The translations under genes and the position numbers were made by a program. From NCBI GenBank assembly GCA_036362985.1, contig JAYGXS010000005.1:841257-905256 (forward strand): a stretch of DNA of 64,000 nucleotides. The letters are read 5' to 3'. Below, one piece after another: positions 25,501 through 37,500 of the stretch (position 1 is the stretch's first letter; each line of letters starts with the position of its first letter). A model generated the notes under the pieces. It searched no databases. It was not told the DNA's origin and saw only the letters and a list, made by a program, of their open reading frames with translations. Source of the stretch: Ligula intestinalis. Lineage: Eukaryota > Platyhelminthes > Cestoda > Diphyllobothriidea > Diphyllobothriidae.

Positions 25501-28500
25501 ATGCAGCCTGCCAAGTGAATACTGCACGTGCCGTTTGATTTACCAGCGTCCGCGGCGAAGGTTTGATGAAAGCTCGCGATGATGGCAGGTACCCTGAGCC
25601 TCAAAAGAAAAACGCGTATAAGACCAACAACAAACTGGCTTAGCATGTTGAAGTTCGGCAAGAAACTCTAGTTGCCAAAGGTAAAAACAAAGGTCTGGGA
25701 ACCAATTGGCGTGGCTGAAACAGCAAAAAAGAGTGAATGAGAGATTACTGACTAATAGGCAAACCCCACTCCGACCAAGGAAACCCGCGGGATTCACAGG
25801 AGAACCCAGGAAGCAGCATGTGACGGCTGCTGCCATAAGCTACGTAGGCACATCTCGTACTAGTTGTGGGTTAATTTTTGAGGAATTTCCCCTTTACTCA
25901 CCTGTGGAATTGTGGGTTTAAGCCACAAACACTCTGGGGATAAAGATGGTAGAGGGAGGGGACGAGAAAATGACACATGACTATAACTAAGTAATAATCA
26001 CACTAGATGAAGTCTACTGTGGATGCTGACGGAAACAATATCAATCAACTCCCTTTCGTGGTAAAAAAAACTGACGTAAAGTGAAAAAAACAATTTAAAA
26101 TTAGGGAATTTCACCAAAATATATACTAAGGAGCCTCAGGTGAGGAGCAGGCCCATTTATGAGCATTTCAGGTAACGAGCGAAGCACTAGCAGAGCACTT
26201 TTGTTTTCGATTGACGAGCTACCGCTCAATCAACGATTTGTCAATGCGCGTGCGCTTGTGTATGCCGTTAAGTTTTGATTCCCGGGCGTATGTCCTCGGT
26301 AGTTTTCAGCCAATCAGTGAAATGGTGCAAGCTGATTGGCTACGCCTCGAGAGATGTGTTGTAACGAGCCAACCCGACCCACTGAGTCTAGGGGTTGTGT
26401 GAATGTTTTCAAGGTCGGTCTCTTTTTTNNNNNNNNNNCTCTGGATTTGAGGATTGACGCCCTTCAATTCACGTGCCGGACCGCTATCACTTCGCGTAAT
26501 CCCATTCTCCTACTGGTCCCATTGTTTAAATATCGTTCCAATAAACCTATCTACAAATCTGCCCCCTCCGTTCTCATTCCATCTGTGTGTCCCAGTGTCA
26601 GAGAATAAGAAAGTTCCATCTGCACTTCACACTGAGGTTAATCGACGTTTAGAAGAAGTATCTATTCTATCTGCTGAGAGTCGACGTCTTCCTTTGTTAT
26701 CAGTTCACGCAACGGATTCGTCAAGGCCTCAGGTAGTACGAAATACTACAGTGTGTTTCACATGACGACCTCGATGTCGGAACGAATTAGACGCGGCAGC
26801 TGAGGCTCCACTCTGCATGGAATACTCCATGAAAGCAGAGTATAGTAGAGAGTAACCTCAGTGTCATGGGGGCCATTATTTCGCTGGCGAAAAATTGCAA
26901 GAGATCTGCGAAATACGGTTCACTTAAATCGCCCAAAACCATCCGCCTGCATATAGCTCTCTACCATTAGCACGACAGTTTAACTCTTCTGCTTCGACGA
27001 GTACTCCACAACAGTGTGGTGCAGGGATATTGACATACGCGTTGTTGTGACATAGTAATGCACCACGGAAGTGGGATTGTGTACCACTGACTGGCGCTGC
27101 GGGAGCCTGTGCCTAGGCGTGCCACTACACTCCTCCTGTGAGTAGTATTTCTTATGGGTGAGCATCCCCAATCACGTCTTCCATGCCCCGAGTTGACACC
27201 TGTGTTAAACCCTGGCGCACCTACCGCTTTACTACCAGCGAAACAAAAATGCGTGTGAAAAAAAAAACATATATCTGCGATGCCAGACTAGGAAAAACTA
27301 ATTTCGGGCTTATATGCCTAGGAGGGTATACAGCAAAGACAGAGGGTTAGGAGATTGACATTTCTGGCTACCCCTCAAAAGTGGACCATGACTAAGACTG
27401 TTCGTGCCTGAAAGACTTTACGCTAGACATGGTGTTGCAAAACTTAGGAGTCCCGAGTTAATTTACTATTACGGAGAAACATGCAAAAGTCTCTTTAGTC
27501 CTGCTGTCGGCGCAGGCAAACGGCTCTCACTACTGTTCGAAGTCATGTGGGAGCGGGACAAGCTGATTTGGCCTACTGGACGGACGAGCTATGGGCATTC
27601 CGCTTGACCATAGTGCTCCTTGAGGCAGCTTAGCAGTGATTTGTAGTAGAGTAGATTCGCTTTCTCATGTGAAAGACCACCAGAAATCCTGAAATTGTTT
27701 TTCGATTTAAATTTTTTACCCAATTTGATTATGCTGCAGCCTGATATAAAGATGTTTCAGTCACGTCAGAATGCTGGCTTTTGAACGAACTTGCTTACTT
27801 GTACTTGCTGCGGCTGTGATCATGCCTGATCTACCCGACCTAGATGACGTCACGACGGTCTAGCTAGCTGCCATAATCATACTCTATGTAAACTAACTAT
27901 CTAAGTAGTATGCATTCTTCTCATTGACGTTCAAGGTCCCTATAAATTCGAGCCCATTTTATATATATATATAGTTTGGTATATGCGCGAAGATTCGGGG
28001 ACCAGACATCATATCGTGTGCATCATCTTCTGAAGAGGAAGAAGAAGAGGGGGCAATTTCGTGGACCAAAGTATATGTTGATTGACGTTTCAAAAGCTCA
28101 ATCGCCTCCATCGTCAGAGTACCGTGCTTACTCTTCCGTGAGCCTTGAATGAATCTGCCTTGCCGCGAGCCGGGTGTAATATCGGTGCTCACTGCACGCG
28201 CGTTTGCCTGTCTGGTAGCCGCTGGTTGGATCGGACTTTTTCGCTGCCGACCAATGGCAAGTCCGCGTTCGCCTTGTTCCCGGCGCCAATATCGTAGTTG
28301 CCGCGGCGTCAGCTTGCACATCTGCCTTCAACTCGCCAAGCGGTGGATCGATCGGTCGTTGGTTCTCGCTAGCAGCGTGAGAACGCACACCGCGCCGGTC
28401 GCGTGATTGTTGGCCGCTGCCGACTTCTTCCCCCGTGGGTGTTGGCTGTTGGCCCTGCGTGGCTTGTTCGCCAGCCTAGCTCTCGCCAGGCCGTGGATCG

Positions 28501-31500
28501 ATCGGCCCTTGGTGTTCGCTCGCAGCGCTGTCAGTGCCTCCCTGAGAAAGCCAGCCGCTCCGGTCATATGACTATCGATCGTTACCAACTTCTCCCTCTG
28601 TGGGTGTCGGCTGGCAGCCCTGTGTGACCTCTTTCGGCCCGTTCTGAGCGGATATGAGCCTGTTGCGGAGCCCTTGGTAGACAGGATTTAAATCGATGGC
28701 TTGATTTAGTGTGCCCGTCGAGGACCGAATTTCGAGGACTAGCCTGGTCATTTTCTCACTGGCTCTGCCGATCACCTTCGCTTTCGCAAAAGCAAAGTTT
28801 TTGTTCAACTGTTGCACGTGACAATAGACCAAATACAGGTTGTCTTTGCGATTGATGGCGAGTTGACGTTCGTGCAATCTTGTGCCCAGGCGTTTGCTCG
28901 TTTCATCAACATACCTCGCATCGCAATTTTGGCATGGTATGCTTTAGACCACGGCTGATTGCTCGGTCGCTAGTAGCGGGTCTTTGCTGTCTGATTTTAC
29001 AATCTGGTTTAGCACCACTCCGATCCCAAAAGGTTCGGGGATTCGTGCAGTCGCCTTTGAAACGTTTTTGAGGTAGGGAATAGCGAAACAGATTTTGGCT
29101 CTTCTTCGCTCGACCGAGGAACGCGAGGCTTCTTCAGGCACTTGCGGATGAAGAACTTCGGATACCCGTTGGCCTTGAAAAGGTCATGCAGGTAATTTAT
29201 TTCCTCCCGCTTTCCACTGTCTTCGCTACAGTGTGTTCTAACATGTCGGAAGAGAGTTCTGACACAGCTGCGTTTGTAGCCAACGGAGTGGTTTGGTATA
29301 AAGTTACGGCCTATTCAAATGTTATACTTGGGAAAGCATATATTTCCGTTTTAAAAAGTTTCTAACTATGAGATTTTTTAGACCGTGAGACGTTCATTCA
29401 TACGAGATCATATCTACAAATTTACTAATGTTGCCCACAACCCGATCCACATTCGATATTAAATTTTATGAGAACTATGTAACTTCTTCCTCATACCCTA
29501 GAGCAATGTGTAATTTCCCTTAGACAGAGTGTATGCACCATGCCACTTGGAAACCTTGAATCCAACTATAACGGCTAGTAGGGTTCCAACTTACACGGAA
29601 ATTTAGAAAGACTTAAAAACCAAAAGATACCCTTTTTCAAGTTGCTAGAAAAGGAATAGGAGCCTATGGCCTCAGTTAAGTTTTTAGGCTACGCTTTGGG
29701 TGCAAACCTTGGTTCTCTTCGGTATGGGATTGAGTTCAGATAGGTCAGCAAAGCAAACAGATAGAGGCAGCCATTCCAGTCTCTTGCGTGCCTGCTTCTG
29801 GGGGAAAGAGACAGTGATTCATAGCCAACGGTAAACGTGGTTATGAACGGCCGTTGGAGGTACCGTTGGCGAATAACTGTTCCCGTGGACGCGGAAGTGT
29901 GTAGAAAATAAGGGTTGCAAAATGACTGAAGGGCCTACGTAAAGGCATCTGAATTATTTGCAGGTCACCGCAACTGCGGCAGAGAACTCACTCAAGCATG
30001 CTGTCATTGAAAACGACCAAGAAACTCAGAGAGAAGCCAACGTAGTACCACAACCAATTGGGAGGATGAAGACCAGCCGCTTGGACGCCTTCCAAAACCC
30101 TAGAAAGATATGTTTCGAGAGAAAAAACAGGTGATATCAAAAGGCTACTAACAAGTAATGTGAATGGGACTGTTGGAAAGAGTTGTGAACTAAAAAAGGC
30201 GTAACACTGATGTTTGCTCAAGTCTAACCTAGACCCTCAAAAGGTGGTGATGACTGTCGAGCTCTTTTTCCTCTCCTCCACATTTCAGTAACGAGTCTGT
30301 TGCATAAAACGTTTGCACTAAAACGGGGGAATTCAGCGCGCAAAGGGTGATGCTTGATTGGGGGTTGCCAACTTTATAGTATTTATAAGGGCACAACAAT
30401 AATCTACTAAGTTGAGGACCAGACCCTACTGAGGCAGCATCTCATTATCCTACTGATCTAGACTACGTCGACGATATCGCATTTATAGCTACAAGCTTTG
30501 GTGATCTACAATCTATGGTGTCGCTAAATCGAGCTCAGTGTTACTATCCTCGATCCGACACCGCTGAGCAATCGGAGGAGTTGTGGTAGAAAACTGTTGC
30601 GCTAAAACCGTGTTAAGTGGGGAATTAAACTCGCGGATGGTGATGCTTGATTTCCGTTTGTTAAATTTGAAAGCCGAAAGATAGTTTTCCAGCGACGCAG
30701 ATAGACAAAACATGAACTGAACCAGCTCCCAAATTGCAGTGTATACTGTAAAAATCAGCGCCCTATCTTGGATCTTCAAAGGATAAACATCTAGAATAAC
30801 AAAGCTCAAAGACAGAACGGCACGTGCTGCAGGCATGATTTTCATATAACACAATCAGCACGCGCATTGGCTAGGTTGCTGCTTACAAAGTCCTGTAGAC
30901 AGAATTAAATTACCAAAAAAGACAAAGAAGGCTAGAATGGGCATTGTTGGCCGTCGTTAACTGGGGTTATGACAATAATATTCAGCGTTCGTATAAGTTT
31001 TCGCAAATCCACTTACAGTACCGGGGGCTGGGGGAAGGTTAAGGTTGGCCAACAAAGTTGATCCACTGAAAGTTGACTACTAGGTCGGACGTGCTCCTTG
31101 ACTTCTGCCTGATTACACCCATCGAACGTGAAGAATGCACATTAGCTACTCTTTCTTCTCCAATTATCACCCTCCCCCTCCCGAATGTCTCACTTCTGCC
31201 AATCAAAATCACGTACTGTTCGTTGATCGAAAGTAGGGAGATGGGTGTGAGCCGCTGCACAAAGGTCCTCAAGGCTCTAGCAGGCACATCCTGGGACTGC
31301 GCGAAAGAGACTTTGACGACTACACTACTGGCCAAGCCGCACCTCACTTATGTGGCACCAATCTGGTCTCCTACGATGAGCTCTTCCAGCCTCCGCCGCC
31401 TCCAGTCAGCCCAAAACGCTGCCCTCCGCACGATCACGGGTTGCTATAAAATGTCGCCTATAGATCATCTTCATGCGGAGGCTTCTGTTATATCGGTCGC

Positions 31501-34500
31501 CCATCACAACACTCCTTAGCCAGCAGTCCTGGTGGAGTTGTTCGCAACCCGGCCATCCCAATCATCACCGTTGCACCGCTCCCGAGCCCTGCCGCAACGT
31601 CCGGCCGTCTATTCGAGCACTCCACAAGGAAGCTGTTGCCTTGACTCTCTCGGATCTACCCGTTGATAGCTCTGACACCAAGAAAGGCATCCAGCGTCTC
31701 CAGCAGAGAGTCGATGTCGGGGCGAAACGGGGTTACCGTCCCCCGGTCCTTTTGGGTGGCTATCCATCTCCAATTACGGCCTAAGAACAACATCTACCGA
31801 GGGTCACTCGCCTTACTCTGGCTCAACTGCACAGTAGCTACTCAATGATCCTCCGCCAGCATTAACATCGGTTTGACCTGTCCACACCTGACTGCTGTCC
31901 TGACTGCGGCGCTTCTCCGCAAGACTGCCAGCATCTGTTCGCCTGCAGTTCCCGGCCAGGCACCCACCTCACTCCCGCAGAACTTTAGCTCAATTCAGTC
32001 GAGGTCTCGGCTTTTCTCCGTCTCAAAACTACTCCCAGTTTGGATTCCGGCGGGGATTCCTGATCCAACAATGGGCTACGACATACACACACATGTACTG
32101 TTTGTACTTACCTGGCGGCGTAGTGGAGAGCCGACTCAATGTACTCGAGGCCGGTGGTTCTCAGACCCTGCTTCAAATCCTGAAGTGCCAGGACGATGTT
32201 CACTTCTATCAGACCTAAGGAAGAAGAACGCACGCCAAGGGTTTAAAATTGCAGCACTCTAAATCGCAAACATAAAGATAACGAGAAGGAAAGACTCGAT
32301 CGCTGGGACAATACGTTTATTCACCTGATGTTTAGACATCCGTCGCGGATTCATCATCAGAGACATGAGTAGGAAACATTAGCAGGACCCGTTTCTGCTA
32401 CTGTTTCCTACTTATGTCTCTGATGATGAATCCGCGACGGATGTCGAAACGTCAGGCGAATAAACGTATTGTCCCATTGATCGAGTCTTTTCTTCTCAAT
32501 TGCTTCCTGGGACACGCATGTTCGCTTGTATTTATAAAGGTTACGTTAAAGGCTGGTAAAGTTAGAATGGCTGGGAGGGGGGGTTGTTGCGAAAAGCAGG
32601 CTCTGTGCTACTGGAAGTAAAGTGACATAAAAACGGACAATGACACCCCTGTAGACTCTATATAGCTGGTCAAAACAGACTCTAGATCCAAGCTAGCTCA
32701 GACATTACTCGGTCAAGTGCCCGAAAATATGAACAAACTCTAGCCGCAATGCATGTGTCTCCTAGATTAGCAATAGCACTTCTGACCACGCTGTCTGAGA
32801 TCAAGTTCGTGCATCGTTAGACAAGGTATAAGCAGAAATCTTGCGTTCTTTGAGAAGACAGAGAACAAGGGCGCTATCGCAAAGGCTCAAGGTTGGTGAA
32901 CAGGATTTCTATGGTGTGTTAAGTGTCTTGGAATAAGTAAACGCTCTAAAAGATGATGTATTACTGAGCAAGGTTGACTGACCATACGACATATCATATG
33001 GCGAACCTGCTCTAGTGTGAGTAAAGTGGATAAATAAATGAATTACATTTAAAACGTCCAGAGCAAACTTAGTAAGAGGTAAAATAATGAAAATGTGTTT
33101 ATTAGTTCACAAAATAAGCGACCACGTACATAGCAACCATGATTAATATGGTAGACAGGGTATTTCACACCTACCGGATATTTGTCCTTTAGGAGCACTA
33201 GTTAGCAATACTTGGCAAATAATCGCAAACTAAGAAAGAGGCCGGCAAAACAAAATCCTGCGACCGAAGTTCGGGTTCAGAGTTCAGCAAGACACCATTT
33301 TAAAAGAAAAAAACTGACTTGATACCGTAATGGCAGTTCACAATGTGATGATGACACGCCAATATATTTAGCGCAAGATCGCTAGCATACGTGTTAACTC
33401 ACGGAAAAGCGTCAAAGGGCGTGAGATCTCGAAACCTCTGTAGTCATAACGGAATTCTGATGAGGATACAGGGCGTAGCTTTAAGCGCATGGTGGCCATG
33501 TTTTGAATAGATCAGTGGGCAAAGCGAAAAGGAAAGATGGTCAAAACAGCATCTTGGTTGGCATAATTGGAGCAGTCCTCACATCTTCACTTGTCAACCT
33601 GGACGACACCAGCGACTGGGGTTCCCCCAGTGGCCACGTTGCCCCAGTCTATACTGTGCAAACGGGCCAAACGGAACACCAAGATTTTGCTTATACCAAG
33701 AGTTAAACACAAAACAATAACTCGATAGTTCAACCTGCGGTCGGGGGACTTCAGTGACTCCATCGGGATTAGAAGTAGGACTTTCAGCTAGTTAAGGCCC
33801 GCTCAGCGAATAAAAATTGAAATCGACTAAAGTTTTCAAAGGCTCTATTAAAAGGCAGATAGTAAAATTGTTTGATTTAAATCAGTGGTGACAAGTAAAT
33901 TTAAGGTCCACTACAGATTAATTTTCGTCTATCCGTCTACTTACTTCGTAGCAGTAGGCATGCTTTGCCGAATTACGGCCTTAGCTTGGGAAGAGCCATG
34001 TACAGAAATTCTGAGGGTGTGGCCTCACTTAGACGCCAAGGAAACAGGTTCCAGTGTATAAGTGGTCATTCAGTGACCGCTAACAGCTGAAATACGGTCT
34101 CCGGCGGCCCTGTCAGGGGCCGGCAAAACGTGTGAATAGAAGTGCTTACGCCAAAGGCCTGCTAAACGTTTCCAGTCATAGCGGATAAGGAACGGTCACG
34201 CATTTCACGAAATAGTGCCAGACTCGTTCATACTGGGCTCTGAAGTTCAATTTAAACTACGACGGCAAATCACGGGGCGACCAGAATTTCGCCTGGATAG
34301 AGCCTCGTAGGATCACCGAACTGAATGCTAAAGAAGAGCAAACGAAACAATTACCTTTCACTGCCAGAATAAGCATTGGCAAATTTGGTTTACTGTCGAC
34401 CAGCTCCAAGGCATACTTGAGTGAGACCACGGCCGAACTGTATTCCAAAAGGGCAATACTTGCCCGCGCCCGCCTAAAAGGGAGGAAAACTGGTCAGTTT

Positions 34501-37500
34501 CGTGCATCATAAAAGGTGAAAAGCTTCAGAGACGTATAGACGCTGGTAGGTCCTATTTATCTGAGTTGGCTACTGCTGCCAAGTTAGCTCAGTATCAGAC
34601 AGACACTAGACGGTCTAAGCAAACCCTTCTAAGCATTGTGGATTTTCTAGGTACAGTAGATGTTTTAAGGGTGAATGTCTTATTGAAATAAGAATATAGA
34701 TGAAATGCATGCAAAGAGAACAAAAAGACTCAGAAAAATCCCCATTGGTAAAAAACGCAAGCCTATACAGCAGTTACATTTTGGGAAGAAGCTTTATCGA
34801 ACACCGGAATCATTATTTTATTGGTCTGAGCGTTCGGGCTTCTGCAGGTGTTCGTCGTCAGAAATAGGAAAACAGCGACAAACGGGGGTGGCTAGTTCTG
34901 GCGTGTGCACAAAACAACTAAAATTTGAACGCGTAGAAAATCAATAACTGTGTGGTTTGGCCGTCGACTGGCAACTGCGGACTACGTCAGTCTGTGCTAG
35001 TCGGCGAGATCGGCGTGTTGGGTGGGAATATTTACAGAAATAAAATCGTCAACGAAAACAAGCAACATTTACTGGGGAAAGGTCACTTATAAATCATAGG
35101 AGGGGGGGGGGAGGAGGGGCAGGACCAATTAACCACCTGTGCCGTGACTCTCGAGATACCTGCGCAGGGCGATATATGCGGGCGCTAGCTCAATACAGAC
35201 TGACATAGTCCGCAGTAGTGAGTCGGCCGCCAAACCACACAATTATTGATTTTCTACGCGTTCAAATTTTAGTTGTTTTGTGCACACGCCAGAACTAGCC
35301 ACCCCATTTGTCGCTGTTTTCCCATCTCTAACGATGGATTCCTGCAAGAGCCCGAAGGCTCAGGACAATAAAATAATTATTCCGGTGTTCGATAAAGCTT
35401 CTTCCCAAAATATACGCGTTCCTGGAATGCGAACATTTGACTCAATTCGTGAGCAATTACACTATTAAAGCACTATCATCACAAGCGGTCTCACTATTCA
35501 CTGCTTCCTAAAGATCCCCTTCTGCCGCTATAGTCAACTGTAACATAAAGAAGTCGTATCACTAATTCTCGGGAACATCAAAAATAGTAAAAGGTCCTTA
35601 TTTTTAATTTGAGGTTTCCCTAGAAAAGGGTGAATTATGAAGATATTCCCTAGTTAAGTATGTAATCAAATTGTCCCTTAAAGAGGCTACTTATTACAGA
35701 AAGCTTTTTAACCGCTCTTAGCCATATTAATTGCCTGTTTTTTTATGGGCATTTAGTTTTCTCGGCAACGAAGTCTCATGTTTAGGTAAGACTACAAATG
35801 TCACCGAAACGGCCGTCTTCCGAAGAAATAATATCGAAAAACTTAGTTTCTTGGTAGATCATTTCAAGATATATCTCACTTCGAGGATGACTAGAATATA
35901 TTTCAAGCTGTGGTCGACGGTTTGTTTAGTGTTCTGGAACTGCGAAGATTCAGCCGTAGCCAGAGTCATGGTCGCATATCCCTACTTGGCAAAAGAAGGT
36001 GAACCTTAAACATCTCATTGCACGCCCTTTCATTCCTGATCTAACTACTTATTCTAAAGGGCAACTCTATAACAAAGTATCACTGAATAGTAACAACAAT
36101 AATGCCATAAAGACAACCTAACACATTAAAATAATGTCAAATGTACTCTCCCAAACAAAGACTTCAGTTAGTGGATCTAAAAGGTATCCAATAAAGCAAT
36201 TAAGGGGAGATACTCACTGTATATGACACATCGGAGAGTCTTTTGATATCTGCAATAAGATTGAACGCAGTTTAGCAAAGGCTAACCTGACGGATGCAAA
36301 TAGAATGAAAAAAGAACTCTATGGACAAGTTCCAAAAAGGCATAGGTAGATTTGGAATTACGGAACCAATTGTGCCTGGTCGCAAAGAGGATTTTATAGG
36401 GCCCTTCGAAATAAAATGGGAAAATGGATATTTTATTAAACACTCTCGCAACTGACGATGCATAGAATAAGCATAAAAGATTGGAGAAAATAAAACGAGT
36501 TTTTGGATAAAAGAAAGTCCGAAAAGTAAAAGAACGAAAATTGCCGTGACAGAATAGCTAAAGGCTCGCTGAGTGCTTAGCGTGTACTGCCCGAGAGGAT
36601 TAGGTTAAACAAAAATGAAACAAGTGCGATAGGATTAAAGTGCCGCATTAATTTGTCAAGCCACATCAGTGGATCCCAATGACACCGTCAACGACTCAAG
36701 AAAATAAAAAGGTTTGTCCTACCTGCATGGACTTCTCAAAGGACTGCAAAGCCGTCCTGTAACTGCCACGAGCCATGTAAGCGTCTCCAAGTAACTCCCA
36801 GTAGAGCCTATTCACGCGAAAAGAAAAACAACGGAGAGGGAATGGCAGTTAGTCGTACAAGAGAATATCTACAAGATTAAGTATAGCCTGTGGCACATTG
36901 CGCTTGTCTTTTTTCAGCGTTCGCTGGCGAATAAGGGCTCTAGATGGTTTACCAACAAAAATAATTGCCACTATCAAGGCGTACTGTAGTTTCACAAGTG
37001 TGCCTGTTCTGGTCCATAACAACCTTACAGAACTGTTCACTATTTGGTCTGGCGTTCAACAAGGTCGCATACTGTGACTCAATATATTTAAATACGCCAT
37101 TGGCTGGATTCTCGGAAATGTCCTATAGGAAGAGGAAATTGTTGAACTTGCATCCGGACATCAGCTAACTTACCTTGACTATACTTGTACTTGTTACAAC
37201 TGCGATCACGACTGAGCTAGCCGGCCTCAATTATGTCCCGTATGGAGCTCCTCCACGCGCGACGATCCGTGGCCGCAGACCTGGACAGTTCAACCCATTC
37301 TCTTCGCCAGCGCCGGAGACCAAATACCGAAGGTCCGACAACCACTTCCATGTCCTGACGGACTGAGTCGAGCCAGGTTTTGAGTTGACCCTCTCTTAGA
37401 CGTTTCCAATTAGGTAACGGTCTCAAGTCGAGGGCAGTAGCACTGAGCTCTTGAGGTTGGCGACGAAGAACGTGTCCAAACCACGTTAGCCGTCTTTCCT

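Larger units (their letters stand above)
27661..29640. mobile_element. fold-back element copy C, invaded by RTE and PLE
   Basis: The outer pieces 27661-27795, 27865-27955 and 29290-29640 align in order to the fold-back element at 41238-42204: CTCATG..AAAG.CCACCAGAA at the left, CTAAGTAGTATGC in the arm, and GTTTTAAAAAGTTTCTAA and ATTTTATGAGAACTATGTA in the interior. A short RTE 3' end (27797-27858) and a Penelope-like element (27975-29285) interrupt it. The right arm is lost. Confidence 0.65.

Noticed and set aside
30513..30854. SKIC3 exon with an attractive acceptor (gttattctag)
   Set aside because: The peptide shows no SKIC3 pattern, and exon 15 at 32112-32214 already joins exons 14 and 16 in correct phase.
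31039..31069. Exon with a gtaagt donor at 31007-31012 (minus)
   Set aside because: The open part runs into a stop in the needed phase and overlaps LINE antisense.
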